From: Protula sp. h YS-2021
Taxonomy: Eukaryota; Annelida; Polychaeta; Sabellida; Serpulidae
NCBI GenBank assembly: GCA_949752745.1
Contig: OX457026.1
Span: 25,333,561-25,397,560, forward strand
Reading direction: 5' to 3'
Length of the DNA stretch: 64,000 bases
This document shows, in pieces, positions 49,325 to 64,000 of the stretch. Position 1 is the first letter of the stretch; each line of letters starts with the position of its first letter. The notes beneath the pieces are model-generated. The model did no database searches. It saw nothing but the letters and a program-made list of their open reading frames with translations, and was not told where the DNA came from. The translations under genes and the position numbers were made by a program.

Positions 49325-50146
49325 GCCATCCGAGATACGACCAAAGCAGTACTGATAAGCAATGCTAATATTATCCAATTGTTATTCGGATCGTATTTTT
49401 CTAATGGAAATTCAAACGCATTTAAAGCTCGAAATTTTTTCCATCTGTGGCAACGATGGAAAGTCCCTTGCGGAAAGTTGGTTCTCCGTTGAACATTCGG
49501 GCGGGAGGGAGGGAGGCAGGGAGGGAGGGAGGGAGGGACGGTTGTTGCCTCTCGTCTATGCATCTATGACACACACATTTAATGCTTGACACGTTGTTTG
49601 ATCTTTAAGTGAAACACATTTAATATACAGCTATGCATTTCACCTCGGATGGCCATTTTATGCACGCACTCTGGAGACAGGATTTGGTACATGAACGCAT
49701 TTTGTGATTTTACAAAATGGTCAATGAAATGTTAAGCCATCCGAGATACGACCAAAGCAGTACTGATAAGCAATGCTAATATTATCCAATTGTTATTCGG
49801 ATCGTATTTTTCTAATGGAAATTCAAACGCATTTAAAGCTCGAAATTTTTTCCATCTGTGGCAACGATGGAAAGTCCCTTGCGGAAAGTTGGTTCTCCGT
49901 TGAACATTCGGGCGGGAGGGAGGGAGGCAGGGAGGGAGGGAGGGAGGGACGGTTGTTGCCTCTCGTCTATGCATCTATGACACACACATTTAATGCTTGA
50001 CACGTTGTTTGATCTTTAAGTGAAACACATTTAATATACAGCTATGCATTTCACCTCGGATGGCCATTTTATGCACGCACTCTGGAGACAGGATTTGGTA
50101 CATGAACGCATTTTGTGATTTTACAAAATGGTCAATGAAATGTTAA
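49325..50146. repeat. Exact tandem duplication, 2 x 411 bp
   Basis: GCCATCCGAGATACGACC starts copy 1 at 49325 and copy 2 at 49736. I see no difference between the copies, including the variable GGGAGGGAGGCAGGGAGG tract. Both give the same translated ORFs. Either a very recent duplication or an assembly artefact. Confidence 0.93.
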
Positions 50147-52129
50147 GCCGTTTCGCATGCGATTCGGGTGACTAGCAGCGTCATCAAAGTACATTATCAG
50201 CAAAGACCTACTTATTTTTGGGTCAGACTTTCTGAAAGTAAATTTAGCAAGTATTTGGTAGGTACCAGAGGGTTGCTACACAATCCTGTTCGTAAAAAAG
50301 CGGATTGCGACAGGATAACAAAGGCAAAAAATCATGAATGTTTCAGGTTAAAAAAAAAAACAATGCACAAATCCTTTGCAGAAACATGTTTTGCAATAAT
50401 TTATAAGCTATGTATAAAAGCGAAGAGGGGTACCATGCAGGTTTCTTTTAGGTCTCCTGGTGCTTCACGTTTTGTTCGACGGCTCCATATGTAGCCTTAC
50501 GCCAGGTACACGCGGTTAGCATAAAAACGCTCTTGGCGGACATGCTCAAAATGGTTATTTTATGTCCTTTGAGAGATTGTCGAGTCTTGTTCCAGAGGCC
50601 TGGCTTTTGAGCGATTTGTAGGGATTATGGAGCGTGCTCTATTATGGCTAGTTTATGAGTAAATAGCATGTGTCAAGGGGGGTGCATTGTTGAAGACCTC
50701 TATGCACCCGAGGCTGTTATTAAGGGGTCTCATGAAATCGTACGAGCTTGTGTTGGTTTTTGCTATTCCTTGATGAGAACTTACCCTCGGAAAGGTTTGC
50801 CTATTTTTTCACGAAGAGATATAGTCTTTTACTCCTACCGGAAGAGCAGATTTATGTGAACTGACGCCAACGGATTGCATTGTCTTCTTTCAAACTAAGT
50901 TTCTGTGTGAACCCGTGGGTTGTGTTTGGTTACCATAGAAACGCGGTGGGCTAATTAATAAATTGAAGTATAGCTGGAGGACAGAGTAAAAAACCTCAGT
51001 TCCACAAAGCACGCTTAATGACTGGACGGAATCCCGACAGCGGAATATAGTTTTTGTGGCACGGTTTTGTCATTTCCGTTGTTATTTACCTGTACAAGTG
51101 CTGGAGAAGATATCTCGATCGACAAACATTAAAATTTTCCGACCACGAAAGCGATCCTTAACTAGAGTGTTTCTGGCGTTAGCAACGAATATATCCGCAC
51201 CACATTGTCTCATTCGCTTACGTATTATGTCGACTTTGTATTTAATTACACCACATTAATTGATTACCATTTTCCGTAGCGTGGAGTTAAATTGGTCCAA
51301 AATTACCACCCTTTGGAAAGAGGGTTGGGGCCCTTGCTCCTAAGTCAGGTGTATTTCATGCATATTTAGCTAAACCGGCTCTACCTGCTGTTAAGCGCAT
51401 TGCACAGATGTTTTATAATACCTTTAACAATAATTATATCCACACTTTTTGGTGAATTATTTAAAATGCCACATTGGCTTTCGCCCCTCCCCGCACCCAC
51501 CGTCACCCCTACCCATTGTTTCAGTTAAGTTCTCGCTAATCCTCAGCAGCACTAACTTGATATTATACCTGAGCATTGTTTGGAGGGAAACCCCACCTTC
51601 TCCCAATCAAACTACCACCCTCACCCCCATCCCCTCCCCCAGTGAAAGTATTGAATTTCTGCATGGTAAAGAGCTGAATAATTGATGATGATGCTTTTGA
51701 TAGACCGTATGAGGCTGAAACAAGCTTACCTGCTTTGCGTGACAATTATATCGCCGCTTCGCTGTTCTCACGCTTGAGCAACGCTGAGTAACACACAGCT
51801 GGCCCAGGGGTGGTGGGGGAAAATGATTTCAGTATGATGGCTCTTGTTTGGTTTTTCAAACCCCTTGTGTATTTATATAAATTATGCTTCAAAGAAAGCT
51901 GAAATATGCTATTTATGTTTCAATTATTGAGAGGTAGCGCTGGAAATAGTCAAAAAGAAATTGTTCTGCGTGAGGTGACACTTAACTATGGGTTTTGGCG
52001 AAATGGGAATGAAAGTTTCGCTGACGATGTATGAAAAATACAATGATTAAAAAAAAGTTTTAAATAAAAAATGCATAAGAAATTACTGCAGCATGACAAC
52101 AAAGTAAAAGCTATTTATTTTATGTTTTT

Positions 52130-52531
52130 ATGACCATATTTGTCGTATTTCTGCTGAATTTATTATCAGTAGTGCTTTATATCTGCGAAGACGTTTCTTC
52201 GCGCAGAAGTGTTTCTTTCTCGGAATATTTTACTCTGTACGCAAATATCCACAAGATAATGAGGGTCTCAAAGACCAATGACAATATTTTGATCAATTGT
52301 ACAGCCTGCCCGCGGCTGTGTACCCGCGACAAATCGCACGTACTCGAACCCATTCACGGCTTACTCTTCATTGCGTGTAATTCTGACAATGCGTTGAGCA
52401 AGCAAACTCGGTTGTCTGTACGTGTCATGTTAGCTATGCTCATTAGTTTGGGAAGCAAGCGGACACCGGTGTATAGCCGCGAGCACTCCGAGCACTTCGA
52501 GCACTCTCCAGCCTTAACGAAGTTCTTCTAG
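52130..52531 (+). CDS. Unrecognised 133-codon ORF
   Basis: The longest intergenic ORF here that is not made of repeats. It begins with a hydrophobic stretch (FVVFLLNLLSVVLYI) that could act as a signal peptide or membrane anchor, and its second half is richer in GC and contains several Cys (NCTACPRLCTRD). There is no splice or promoter support, and a chance ORF is quite possible. Confidence 0.15.
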   Translation: MTIFVVFLLNLLSVVLYICEDVSSRRSVSFSEYFTLYANIHKIMRVSKTNDNILINCTACPRLCTRDKSHVLEPIHGLLFIACNSDNALSKQTRLSVRVMLAMLISLGSKRTPVYSREHSEHFEHSPALTKFF

Positions 52532-53141
52532 GGGGGGGCCTGGATTTACCCGATGATCGGGCCTTTTTCGTCTTATTTTTCGGTCGCGTAGGAATTTTTA
52601 TTCATAGGTATATGGTATGTCACATCGTAAGGCTGTTCTTTTTGACAGTAGGTCATGCGCGTTGCGTTGAATATTGTGTCCTTGTGTTATGTATCACTAT
52701 GTGGACTTCCACGCTATCTGATCCGCTAAATGTACTGCATGGCGATAGTTGAAGTAGTGCAGAAATTGTTAAAGTATATATATATTGGTTATGTGAGCAA
52801 GGCATTATTGTGGCACATTTTTTTCATTGTGTGTGTTGTAATGTAGCTTTTGTGGGAGGTGTCTGCACCCAAGCACGTGTAATACTCGTGGTAAAGGTTT
52901 AATGTAACGTAAACAGATTTAAAAGTGAAGCTATAGAATCATACAGAATTGGAGATATTTGAAAACGGCTGAATGAAATATTATCCTTTGAAGCCTCGGA
53001 TTGACCCGAAAATGATAAGTAATGGAGCGCCATGCTAGTCCACGATGGAGGGGGAGGGGGGGGGGGGGGTGGGGGAGACCAGTGCTCAAACATGTATGTC
53101 AATCCTTCTGCTTGGAAGCCCCCACGAAGATGTAAATATCG

Positions 53142-53163
53142 AAAGATATAAACACACGCACTG

Positions 53164-53239
<76 letters not shown>

Positions 53240-53261
53240 CAGTGCGTGTATTTATATCTTT
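53142..53261. repeat. (TA)n tract inside a perfect-arm palindrome
   Basis: A 74-bp TA tract (53165-53238) is flanked by 23-bp inverted arms, AAAGATATAAACACACGCAC on the left and GTGCGTGTATTTATATCTTT on the right, with a single mismatch. The whole 120 bp can fold into one hairpin. Confidence 0.9.
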
Positions 53262-53544
53262 TTATTTTATTTTGTATTACCATATTTGTCGTATATGTAT
53301 ATATTTGATCGAAATTCTAATCTAAATGCAGCTTGAAAGAATTATTACGATAATTTGAGTGAAAACGTCAATATCGTGCTCCAAGTGTAGAATATGGTAT
53401 TAGAGTCGTAACTTTTGCAAAGCACACAAATATTTGAAAATTTCCTTTTAGCACGTATTCCAGCAGATTTTCATGAAATCCTGTGGAACCTGCCTTAAAA
53501 TCAGAAACGAAATCGATTCCTGTTTTATAATCGATTTTGGCCAC

Positions 53545-53571
53545 TAATAATAATAATAATAATAATAATAA

Positions 53572-53602
<31 letters not shown>

Positions 53603-53633
53603 CAACAACAACTGCAGCAACAACAACAACAAC

Positions 53634-53732
<99 letters not shown>

Positions 53733-53741
53733 TATAATAAA
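53545..53741. repeat. Compound trinucleotide microsatellite
   Basis: (TAA)n, then (GAA)n, then (CAA)n with CAGCAA, then a long (TAA)n. About 197 bp. Confidence 0.97.
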
Positions 53742-56393
53742 GAAACCTGAAATGAAATGGTACATAGTGTTGCAGCAGGGCTGCCCTAAACCAACCTCGA
53801 AGTGCTTACCCAAGAACCGTATTAGTTTCTGTCACTTATTCATCTACGGATTCTACGAAGCACCAGCTACGTTTAAAACCCAGCCTGTTTCGTGGTTAAC
53901 ACAATTATTGATTTAGGGACTACTTTAAAATGGAATAAATTATTATTTATTATTTATTTGTAAAAAAAAAGTAAAATAAAAAGAAATCTTTGAAAATAAC
54001 AGGAAGCTTATGTAATAATCAAGAGTTATAACAAAGACGTATGGTGGCTAAGACTAGAACCTATTATACCCATTTCATGTGGCGTTTCTAGCAGATTGAA
54101 TTTCAAAATTCCCACACATTTATGCAAATCGTTCTGTCAGTTTTGTTAAACTAGCAATCTTGAGTTCATTTTTTTTTCGAGACAATATAAAAGTGACAAC
54201 CGTTTACGGTAGTTTGGGGGGGGGTGTAGAGGGGGGTTCAAGATGGGTAAGGTTGGGCGTGTGTAGGCTTGCGGCATCCACGTAAACGGGATTTCGTTAC
54301 ATAAAATTCCGAACTTGCACTTGCATGCACAGAACAGTTGGGTTCGCTTTTGAATTTTTTTATTTGGGGATAGCAGAGTACGGGAAGTGGTCCTGTGACA
54401 CATTTTGCACCTTTGGTTGTTTAAATAATAATGTAATGCTGAGATATTGGCTTTATTTCTCTAACTGAAGTGGACTTCGATCTGTGTAAACCGACTGAAC
54501 CGCTCGATTTAGTTTGTATTTTACCACTAGTTCGAGAGCAATATTGAAAATGATGATGATTAGTGGACTGGCAGTCAGCTTGCCGAACAGCTTTTTTTTT
54601 CATTCGTCAATATAGTCTGAATTATTAAGCGCAGCTCAAATAGCTACAAGTTATGTATATTTGTTGTCGAAAGATGTGTGGGATATTAATGGACAGTTTG
54701 GGGCAAATGGATTTGTTCAACAAGTGATCTTTCGAGTGCTTTTATCTCTAGTGTCTCGTAAATTTCATATCAGTTCCATCATTTATAATTTGGTTATTAT
54801 TTTGATTTTACCATTTGAAGATTTGCACATCGCATGTCGTTGGAATCGTCACCATGTTATAATCTATACGCGAATTATACTCAAAGAGGAAGCGTTTCAG
54901 TAAATTCGTAGACTGCAGTAAACGCCCAATAGGTTCATAATTTCCGAGTAAGTCGATAAATTGTTGATACAGTATATTGTTATCACAGATGGCTATATAA
55001 AGTTTTTCTATGCAGAAACTTAATTTCTATACTGTGATCTCAGTGAGATTGTTCTCCGCCAAATGAGGTGCATGGATGACGCAGGATTGTAACTTCAGCC
55101 GACCCCCCCCCCCAAAAAAAAGCTCAAATTTGGACAAAGCTTCGACTGTTCGAGTGATCAGTCTGAAGGGTCACTTGACGAATGAGAGACAAAGGGGAGA
55201 GATGATAAATATAGAGATAGAGAGAAGATAGGACGAATAAGAGTGTGTCAAGTGTTAAGTGAAGGGTCAAAGCTCTTGCCAGTCTTCCATTAACGCTCGA
55301 TAACCAACCTCACTTTCTCCAAAGCAACGTTTGTTGTTTAACATACGCTTCCTTAAATTAAATTATACCGCTTGAAATTGCATAGGTTATCCCCCACCTC
55401 CCTCCTTCACTCCCTTGCGACCGTGCAGCATGCAAAGCGCCCTACCCTGTGACTATGAGTTTAAACGTAGGTTCTCACGTGTGTCTGCACTTGTGGTGTC
55501 TGTCACAAGAATTACAGCTCTGAACAAAAAGGCAAAATAGCGGGATCCATGTATATATATATGTACATGCTATGCAAACGGCATATATGGACTTTGCCAG
55601 TCCACCCTCCATATGCACTTACGATGGTATGTTTTCACACAAGATCCGTGTGAAGGAACACGAAAAGTCCCTTATCTCCAGCACTTGTCTGGCTTTCAAT
55701 GTTATCACCTATCTCTCCTCTGATTGAAGCCTTTGTATTTAAAATAAATATGCGTTTATACATGTTCTGTTGCGATATTCATATCGTACTTGTGAATACT
55801 TTGGGAAATGTCCCATATGCGGAATCGCGAACAAAAGCTGACTTCCGATTCTAATCAAAATTACCCACAATCCATTGAAGCTGGCCATGGCATTACAGCT
55901 CCTATAATCAAAACTGGAAATGTCAAAATTGTACGTTTTTTAGGGAATTGTTTGCATAATACTTGGAAACAGACCAATAGTTGAGTGATAGCTGTAAATT
56001 CGGGACTAATGAATAAAGGTAGTGGTGAGAGTTTTTCTTCATATATGTTCGCCGTTATCCCCGGGGGGGAGGGGGGGCTTGGTATCGTATGTGTTATCAT
56101 GTGTGTTAAAAAATGCGTTGAAAGGCGGTAATTTTGAGGCCAGACAGGATCCGCGTCGAGTACTAATTTCGTTTAAAGGGGAGGACCCCGGAGAGGGGGA
56201 GTGGTAATTTTTATTCATTGTTTCGCGTTTCGCACGAAAGTGGAGGTTCCTTCAGAAATACACTCCGCGTTCGTTTCAAAATTAGCACTCCGTATTTAGG
56301 GGTCGTTTTAAAAAGTCGTGGAGACGCATGGTAACCGGTTGGTACGTGAGTTCTCCCCCCCCCCCGCCCTCCCGCTCGGGACCACTGTTTATT

Positions 56394-56724
56394 AGACCCC
56401 AACCGCGCGAGCCCGGTTGGTCTATAGGATTGCCCTCTTTCCCTCCGTCCCTCCGTCTGTCCGGTTGTCACACTTTGGATGCTGTTTTGTTTCCACGCAC
56501 GTTCTCCGAAACTATCTACCCTAGGCATATGCAACCTTGCACAGTGAAAATATATATATTGAAGTTGTGCAATGTCGTGTTATTTTTCAAATCAGTAAAA
56601 AATTGCCAAAATGACGACTTGTCAAAAATTGCCATTTTTTTAGATAACTGAAATGTAAGACTTAGTTGGTTTCCACGCGAGTTCTCCAAAACCATTTATT
56701 CTATGCATATGCAACCTGGTACAG

Positions 56725-56801
<77 letters not shown>

Positions 56802-57117
56802 GTTGTGCAACGTGTTATTTTTCAGATCCACCAAAAATTTCCAAAATGGCGACTTTTCAAAAATTGTGATTTTTTTTGGATAACTGCAATGTAAGACATG
56901 GGTGCTTTACACGCGAGTCATCCGAAACTATTTATAAACCATTTATAAACACACTTTGGATGCTGTTTTGTTTCCACGCACGTTCTCCGAAACTATCTAC
57001 CCTAGGCATATGCTACCTTGCACAGTGAATATATATATTGAAGTTGTGCAACGTCGTATTATTTTTCAAATTGGTCAAAAATTGCCAAAATGGTGACTTG
57101 TTGTCCGGTTGGGGTCT
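56394..57117. mobile_element. GTCCGTC-tagged TIR element (copy with AGACCCCAACCG ends)
   Basis: Terminal inverted repeats AGACCCCAACCG (56394-56405) and CGGTTGGGGTCT (57106-57117) are perfect. The left end also folds back on CCGGTTGGTCT nearby. CCCTCCGTCCCTCCGTCTGT follows. The interior has about three direct repeats (TTTCCACGCACGTTCTCCGA, CATATGCAACCT-G-ACAGTG, GAAGTTGTGCAACGTCGT), one of which carries a 71-bp (TA)n expansion (56728-56798). Confidence 0.75.
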
Positions 57118-58963
57118 GTGCCTTCGAGGATGGTTTGTTAACAATTACAGAGAGAAACAAGTCTTATCAATTTGTTGGCTTTTGGCCTTTGTAATTTTCT
57201 TTTACTATTGATTCGCATAAAGCTTTCAACTCATCCCCTTTGCTGCGGGATCATAAGATAAGTGGGTCACGTGGCCCATATTTAAAGGTCAAGGTCAAAC
57301 GTGCTTGAACTTAAGTAAACTGTAACGTCATTAAAATTTTGACGTGGCTTCAGGCAGAAAAAATTAAAAAAAAAAATCGGACGTTGAAAATATCACTAGC
57401 ATTGTGAAAAAAACCCGAAAGAATACAATATATTATTCAGCGCAGTTATTTGTTAAGTGTACTTCACAATCATTAAAATAACAAACCGATTATGTAGATA
57501 GTTAGTGTACAGTATAAACTAACCCCTGACACCACATGGCTTTTTATTTACTTTTGTTCAGGCAAGTGATTTCTTGCACCAAGTTATCATTTCATTGATT
57601 GGGTCTTTAGTAAAAAAAGACTACCAGTTGAAGTGCCGCGTTATAATTCTTATCGCAGCTTTGATAATCTGAAAACTGTCATTGCCACAATACCACTTTT
57701 CAGCCTAACTCTTTGAATAAAATAAGTGGTTTGTGTTATTTTTTTTTCAACATCATTTAATGCAGTTTTTTTTTTGGTTGAGATTTCCTGACTTATAAGG
57801 ACTTATCTGTGACAATTGCGATAAGTTTTTGGATGTACGTTTGTACAAGTTTGTTTGGCATACTTAGATATGCATATGGTGCGTGGTGCTGTACATGTTT
57901 TCTTTAACGATATCAAATGAATGTCAATTTCTTAATATGGCATTTTTTAAATAGCAAAATTAAGCATTTGAAGGGGAAAAAAAGCCTGAGGTCACTCCTC
58001 AGTTGTGTACTAAAATGGACAGGAAACATGGAATGCAAAACGGAACCTGGTGGAGAAAGCCGCTTCTGTTTGAGCTACACTGAGGGAGTGAATGTATATT
58101 CCTTGTTAGTAACCGTGATTTGGTACCACGACGGTTTGCACAGGATGTGTAAGCATTTGAGTTAAGCGCGGAATTTACTGATGGCCATTCCTGCTAGATT
58201 TTCCACTAGTAAACAGGCTTGATCCAGCGCGAGGTGCTTGGCGGTAACAGCTGCTTAGTGGTAACAGCTGGCAACAGCTGCTTCGACCTGTGTGATATTT
58301 TTACTGCTAAGTCAGACTATAACACAAATTTTTGATAATAACTGTCGAGTAGCTGAGTTGATAGCTCAACAAACATTAAAGCAATCTTTCCATAAACACA
58401 ATGGTGTCCATTTAAGTTAACAGCCAAAGGGGGCGATCATTTGAGGTAGGGACGAACCAGGCACGCCGCTTACACTGGAAATACAAGATGACGGTCAGGG
58501 GAGAAACGGGTCAGCCGTTAGGTTCATGTAGCAGTGAGTAGAGCTGATGCGAACAGGTTCATCAAAGGGCCCCGACAGTTGCTGGGGGTAACGATGCCCA
58601 AGCATGAGCCAATCACTCAGGAAGGGGGTGACAATTAAAGAAGGGTCTAAAATTCTACAAAGCTCCGGAATAATTAGTAAACAAGCTGAACTGCATCACG
58701 GGTATCATTACCCAAAGCGTCGGAGATTGCGTGGGACCAGGGAGGGGCAAGGGGAAAGTGCAAATTTTGTTTAAATGTCAAGCAACAAGTTCTGAGCGCA
58801 GGATGTTTCACGCTCTTTGGCACTAGTGTTCGTTTCTATAGTCGTTAAGGAAATTTCCTGTCGTTGCTATCAACTGCCTTTTTACACCAAGACCTTGGAA
58901 TTGTTTTGGCAAGCCTTGTTTATCCCCTGCTACTGATCTTTGCCGGCTGTGTCTCGTACAGGA

Positions 58964-59005
58964 CTGTAGACAACCTGTAGACAACCTGTAGACAACCTGA
59001 AGACA
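58964..59005. repeat. 11-bp tandem repeat, four copies
   Basis: CTGTAGACAAC repeated three times and then CTGAAGACAAG. Confidence 0.9.
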
Positions 59006-60364
59006 AGATTTTTTTTCCTGGTTTATAATTGGCTAATAAACCCTTTTGTTTCCAGGGTTTACTTACATTGATGGATGGGCTGTTAAGTCGTTTCTATGGC
59101 AACGGGTTAGCAGGTGCCTGTTCAGTGACGTGCCCCACTCTGTCACATTCCAAGGCTTAATGTCTTTTAAATGTCCGGTATATGGGCTAGATGCAGCGCT
59201 TTGTTAATATTTTATTCCATAGCTCTCCCATTCAGACGTTCCTTGTACTTTTTTTTTCTGGCAATGAAGTTTTAGTATGATGTTTCGTGCGTTGTTATGC
59301 AACCCGGATGAAAATGGACTATTTTCGTGACATCATAATGCCTTCTGTACTCACCGAGAATACTGATGCTTAAGCCTGTCCCAGAAAGGTTTGATGCTGT
59401 AGCATAATAAGTTAACTCGATAGTAATATTTCATTTACCAGCAGTTAATGTAGGGATGGAAACTCCCAATTAGGACATCTTTTCTCACGTTCAGAAGTAA
59501 TGGTAACTCTAAGTAGGTTTTAGAAATGTCACCCTTATGGTCATCTGGCATATCCCAATTAGGATTTTGCTCACTGAATTTAGGACAACACCTGGCATTG
59601 ATGATGTTGGAGGCGGGCTGCTGTTGTAGGGGTTTCTTGGGAACGAACGGTTGCCATATAGGTCATAAGGGACGCGGACACGTCAGGTTGGCTGACGCGC
59701 AAACAGCGTGATCCGACAAGGACATGTGACCTTTCTTCCTGGAGTGTGGAACGTGCTGTTTTGTAATCAAGAAGAGTACACACATTTTTTGCTACATTGT
59801 AATGAGCAAAATGCCACTAAGTAACGAAGTCGATAGCAAGCTTAAGTAACAATATATCTATTTTTTTCTGTCCAAGTTATCAAAGAACTCGATTTCTGTG
59901 TCATGCACGATGGCGATTTATCTTTATGATGCTTTATGCTTCTTATGCAAATCCTTGTATGAAAAGAACCATAAAAACCACTAGATCTGGCCAGGTAAAA
60001 AAATCAGATTTCTACGTGCATTCGTTTGCTCCGTTCATTCTTTTTAGCCATAGAACAAGGAGAAAGACCAGAGACCGACATGGTAAGAAGGCAAGCAGAC
60101 CCTTTTAACTTCACTGTGTAAACACCTTGGATGTTTTCTACCTGAGTATTTTGTCATCAGTGAAATAATTTCCTCCGTGGATGGCTATGTAATTGTCTGT
60201 TATTAGCGTTGTGTTCTGGACGTAAATTTGAGCCACAGTGGGCTTATACAGCGAAGTGTAAATGGTGTTAATACTGTTAATTTGTTTCCAAGAGAAGGGT
60301 AATTGAGACTGCCGTGAGATTTTCAGTTCAGGTGCATCAGTGGTAACTGCTCTGCGGAATCGCG

Positions 60365-60590
60365 TTTTTTTTTGGTATTCGGTGCATGAGTGCTCTGCTG
60401 TATTCGATGCGTGAGTGCTCTTCGGTGTTCGGTGCAGCGCTCTACTTCATTCGATGCGTAAGTTCTGTGCGGTGTTTGGTACATGAGTGCTCCGTAGTGT
60501 TCGGTGCGCCGCTCTGGGTCATTCGATGCGTTAGTGCTCTGCCGTGTTCGGTGCCTGAATGCTCTGTGTGTTGTACGTGGTATTAGAGAT
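60365..60590. repeat. Minisatellite of about 25 bp, eight to nine units
   Basis: Units such as GTATTCGGTGCATGAGTGCT, CATTCGATGCGTAAGT and a shorter GTGTTCGGTGCGCCGCTCT recur in an order suggesting a three-unit higher-order repeat of about 73 bp. Confidence 0.8.
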
Positions 60591-62406
60591 GCCCGGTGCT
60601 GAGTCACAGACACTACACTTCCATTTACTTCTTAAGTCATTACCCGATAATGCCTAAGGTTAAAGCACTTGCGATATGTTTGGCATCTTGATGCTCTCGT
60701 ATTATAAGCATTAACGATCAAACAATACTATGCCTGGCAGCCGGACGAACGGCCTGCCGACGTGACTTATATTGCGTACCTTGGGCGCTTTTACCTGATG
60801 ACTACACTATTCATTAGCATGCTTTACGAAAAGCAGAGTTTGGAATTTCTATGGTAACTGTTATGTTTGAATTTAGCATTTAGAGAATGTGATTTGACGG
60901 GTTTTAATTCAAATACTCAAATGTACTGTCAGTGAAAGAGCCAAGTGATAGCCCTGAATAATTTTTTGGTTGATCCTGGTCAGCAAAAAGATCTCACACA
61001 TACCAGATTTCAACGGGTTGAGGCACAATGAGGAATCTTTGGGTGGGTAAACGGGTCAGGGGCTGAGAAGGGAATACCCCCCCACCCCCCCCCCACCCCC
61101 CGCTCTCATCCCGAGTGACGAAGTAAGCGGCGTTGGTGTGTGTATGTGTCGGAGGTAGGTGGGGGGTGCGGCACACTGATGAATCTTTAGGTGGGTACAG
61201 GGGCTGAGTACGGACGGGCGTAGAAACTATCATAGGAGTAACAGGGGTTGCATTACAGCGGGTGTGAGACAGGTAACAAGGCACCGGGCTCGATACTCAA
61301 AAGGACACAAATTGGCCTTATTAGGTGTCTTGTCTAGATGACAATCAATATGCCATCAGCAGCCATTATAAACACGAGAAAGGTCACTTTGGGTGATAAA
61401 TTATCTAAAGAGACCATTCGCACGAAACATTCTAATGCTGGGAAATCTGAAAAGTGTGTTTGCATTACCTTTTGAATAGGCAAGTTGCTGAGCTCATAAT
61501 AAAAGAATGAGCCTGGCGGTTTGTTGGGAAGACGAACGGACAGACAGAATTCTCGAGATCACAGTGATTGAATGTGTGCAGCAAGTTATCAAAAATATGG
61601 GCGAGATATTGTTTGTCTAAGTTTTGGAACAGGAAAAGCATCGCAGTAATATCTAATATCTAGGGGCTTTTTTGCCTGAGGTGGGGGAGGGGGTGGGATT
61701 GGCGGAGGGAGTGTGATGTACATTCACATGAAAGTTATTGTTTTACGGGCGGTGACAGTTAGAATATGCAACTGGCCCATTTTCGTGGCTGCTGATAAAT
61801 TCATTACATTACATTATCAAACTGAGATAAATCGATTCATTAGTCGCCAAATTAATTTGATGAAAACTTTATCGACAGTTTTAGCGTTGCAAGTGTGAGA
61901 TCTAAAAGTGGCCGCCCTGGTCGAACTACCCTGATTTATCAATTAACCAAACCCCGGTTTTCTATTTAGCAACATGGCCGATCGTTCGTGTGCTAGATAT
62001 GATTGATTTCTCATCTACTTCACAAGAATGGTCATTGGATAAAATCATGCGGTGGTATTGATAATTGGGAGGCTGCATTCTGTGGTGCGTTTTGCTGTGT
62101 CGGTGATGATATGGCTGGCAGGTGTAATGTGCCAACGGTAAGCTCCCCCCTCCCCCCTCTCCCCATCTCCCCCACCCCCTCCCTGGTGCGTACAAATGCT
62201 TTCAGTTGATGTATTACTAATTGTGAGATAGTTGATCGGGAAATAGCTTAAGTAGTTTATTGTTGGACGGACGGACAACTGCAACTGAATGTGCAAATGT
62301 GCAAGCTAACGATGTTAATTTTATCTTGAAAGTAGCATTCTAAATATTGCTTGAATTACATTCAACTATTGACTCGAGTTTGTGACCATTCTTCTTCAGT
62401 TATATC

Positions 62407-64000
<1,594 letters not shown>

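Noticed and set aside
53544..53813. Poly-Ile/Val/Tyr ORF
   Set aside because: Translation of the trinucleotide microsatellite. The IYIYIY ORFs at (AT)n tracts are rejected for the same reason.

Overview
The window is nuclear DNA of an animal. A large multi-exon gene with canonical GT-AG introns, many DNA-transposon and MITE remnants, a DIRS-like retrotransposon remnant, long (AT)n tracts and many minisatellites all say so. The protein matches vertebrate NUP155 along its whole length but with clear divergence. The repeat types (pearl-like elements, GTCCGTCYGTC-tagged elements, foldback elements, pogo/Tigger and hAT-like MITEs) suggest an invertebrate, possibly a marine lophotrochozoan. The phylum cannot be fixed from this window.

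Layout. 1-3.3 kb: upstream flank with repeat fragments and a foldback element with intact target-site duplications. 3.39-32.65 kb, plus strand: a complete nucleoporin Nup155 gene (NUP155), resolved here into 30 coding exons whose phases join without a break into about 1360 codons. Its introns hold most of the interesting DNA: three minisatellites that start exactly at a 5' splice site (introns 6, 10, 20), a Tigger/pogo remnant, several TIR-bounded MITEs, and a nested transposon block in the 5.9 kb intron 18. 32.65-46.9 kb: intergenic DNA with GTCCGTC-tagged and tRNA-like SINE copies, a degenerate DIRS-like element (38-41 kb) and a second foldback element (42.1-43.2 kb). 46.96-47.53 kb: a candidate promoter (GC box plus two inverted CCAAT boxes) followed by a first coding exon of 36 codons ending at a good donor. 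The gene may be the RBPMS/couch-potato type, but that is tentative. 47.5-64 kb: no exon recognised, probably a very long first intron; it holds microsatellites, an exact 411 bp tandem duplication and further repeats.

Main biological point. Nup155 is a scaffold nucleoporin of the inner ring of the nuclear pore. In this copy the intron starts have repeatedly been expanded by tandem duplication of the exon end together with its splice donor. In intron 10 the unit is 39 bp (13 codons), it reads in frame with the exon, and ten consecutive units keep a donor at least as good as the authentic one. Alternative donor choice could therefore add multiples of 13 residues in frame. This is a testable proposal, not a demonstrated fact.
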